This document shows positions 63,548-64,000 of a DNA stretch of 64,000 nt, piece by piece (the first letter of the stretch is position 1; each line of letters opens with the position of its first letter). The stretch is from Paenibacillus sp. NFR01 (GTDB lineage Bacteria; Bacillota; Bacilli; Paenibacillales; Paenibacillaceae). The stretch covers positions 124,001 to 188,000 of the forward strand of contig NZ_FOIK01000006.1 in assembly GCF_900111565.1 (NCBI RefSeq), read 5' to 3'. Below the pieces are notes generated by a model. The model had not been told where the DNA came from, ran no database searches, and was given only the letters and a program-made list of their open reading frames with translations. A program made the translations under genes and the position numbers.

Positions 63548-64000
63548 TTATAATTGTTCGATCTCCCTCTCGAAGAGGGCTACGGCCGCCAATCCTTTGT
63601 CCACTTTCAAAATAATCACCCGGTCGCCCTTCGCAAGCACCTGGCCGGCATCCGCCCGTATGCCAATGGAACGCATCGTGCCGTGCAGCACGTACTTCAT
63701 CTCCCCGACGCCGCTCTCCCCGGCAGGAACGCTGACGTACCCGAGCTGGCCCGTGGGATCATAATCCAGCTCCTTCATGCTGCTGTCGTACCGGTTCATC
63801 ACCCGGGCCAGCAGCGCATACATCAGGCAGCCGAGCACCAGGGCGATCAGTGTGCAGATGATCAGTACCGCAAGCATAGTTAATGTACTGAACCGTGTCA
63901 TTACATAACCGGCGCCGCCCCACGCCGCAACAAACACCATCAGCGGGAGGATGGGCACGAAACCCGTTCCTCCGGAATCGCCGCCCCCCACATGCATATG
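63548..64000 (-). CDS. yuaF: NfeD-like protein (YuaF type), 5' end outside window
   Basis: At least 149 residues are visible. Two transmembrane helices (ILPLMVFVAAWGGAGYVM and LAVLIICTLIALVLGCLMYALLA) precede an OB-fold domain at about 80-149 (GQLGYVSVPAGESGVGEMKYVLHG, IGIRADAGQVLAKGDRVIILKV). The frame is open to the edge and B. subtilis YuaF has 174 residues, so the true start is probably upstream of the window. It is co-transcribed with the flotillin gene 22 bp away and probably interacts with it. Confidence 0.85.
   Translation of the reverse strand, partial: HMHVGGGDSGGTGFVPILPLMVFVAAWGGAGYVMTRFSTLTMLAVLIICTLIALVLGCLMYALLARVMNRYDSSMKELDYDPTGQLGYVSVPAGESGVGEMKYVLHGTMRSIGIRADAGQVLAKGDRVIILKVDKGLAAVALFEREIEQL

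Overview
The window reads as chromosome of a high-GC, spore-former-type Firmicute, most probably Paenibacillus or a close relative (Cohnella, Fontibacillus). The grounds are near-consensus AGGAGG ribosome binding sites, several GTG/TTG starts, three YesM/YesN-type two-component pairs (sensor kinase plus AraC-type response regulator), lipoprotein solute-binding proteins with paired permeases but no dedicated ATPase, B. subtilis-like flotillin/NfeD genes, and a dense intergenic repeat family. This is inference from gene content; no rRNA or other marker gene is present.

Layout. 1-2520: a GH4 alpha-galacturonidase (CHEV motif) divergent from an AraC regulator. 2525-9160: L-rhamnose catabolic operon on the minus strand (fucO-like, rhaB, rhaA, rhaD), divergent from a DeoR repressor, with a 15-bp palindrome over the operon -35 box. 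9245-10894: HxlR regulator and divergent quinone-reductase-like MDR. 10933-21416: an alpha-1,6-glucan locus (YesM/YesN, two permeases, lipoprotein, GH66, GH13). 21628-22515: AraC remnant and glutamate racemase. 22733-29385: rhaM, GH35, AraC, and divergent GH78 alpha-L-rhamnosidase. 29691-39820: galactoside locus (YesM/YesN, lipoprotein, two permeases, GH2 beta-galactosidase). 39860-44480: kduI, a DeoR regulator and kduD, divergent from an unrecognised 570-residue protein that may be a uronan-active enzyme. 44494-45648: WG-repeat protein. 46366-59123: a third glycan locus with two paralogous FAD oxidoreductases, transporter, two-component pair, secreted beta-helix protein and an anchored SurA-like protein. 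59154-61425: accessory stretch of visibly lower GC with a proteasome-like Ntn-hydrolase and a candidate type I toxin-antitoxin pair. 61426-64000: stress protein, flotillin and the 3' part of an NfeD gene.

How it fits together. GH78 rhamnosidase, GH35 and GH2 beta-galactosidases, GH4 alpha-galacturonidase, the complete rhamnose pathway and KduI/KduD are the activities needed to take apart rhamnogalacturonan-I-type pectin (rhamnose, galactose and galacturonate units). The dextran/isomaltose locus lies between these blocks. Transporters bring in oligosaccharides sensed by the YesM/YesN pairs, intracellular glycosidases finish the job, and a shared MsmX-like ATPase elsewhere must energise the importers.

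The observations most worth a second look are: (i) a 386-residue protein whose processed N-terminus would be Thr1 with Asp17, Arg19, Lys33 and Gly47 in proteasome-beta positions; (ii) two convergent extended -10 promoters producing overlapping transcripts around a 42-codon basic-tailed peptide, the architecture of type I toxin-antitoxin systems; (iii) a 185-bp near-palindromic repeat present three times at full length plus a truncated copy, once inside the rhamnose operon; and (iv) two glycan-locus flavoproteins of unknown reaction.
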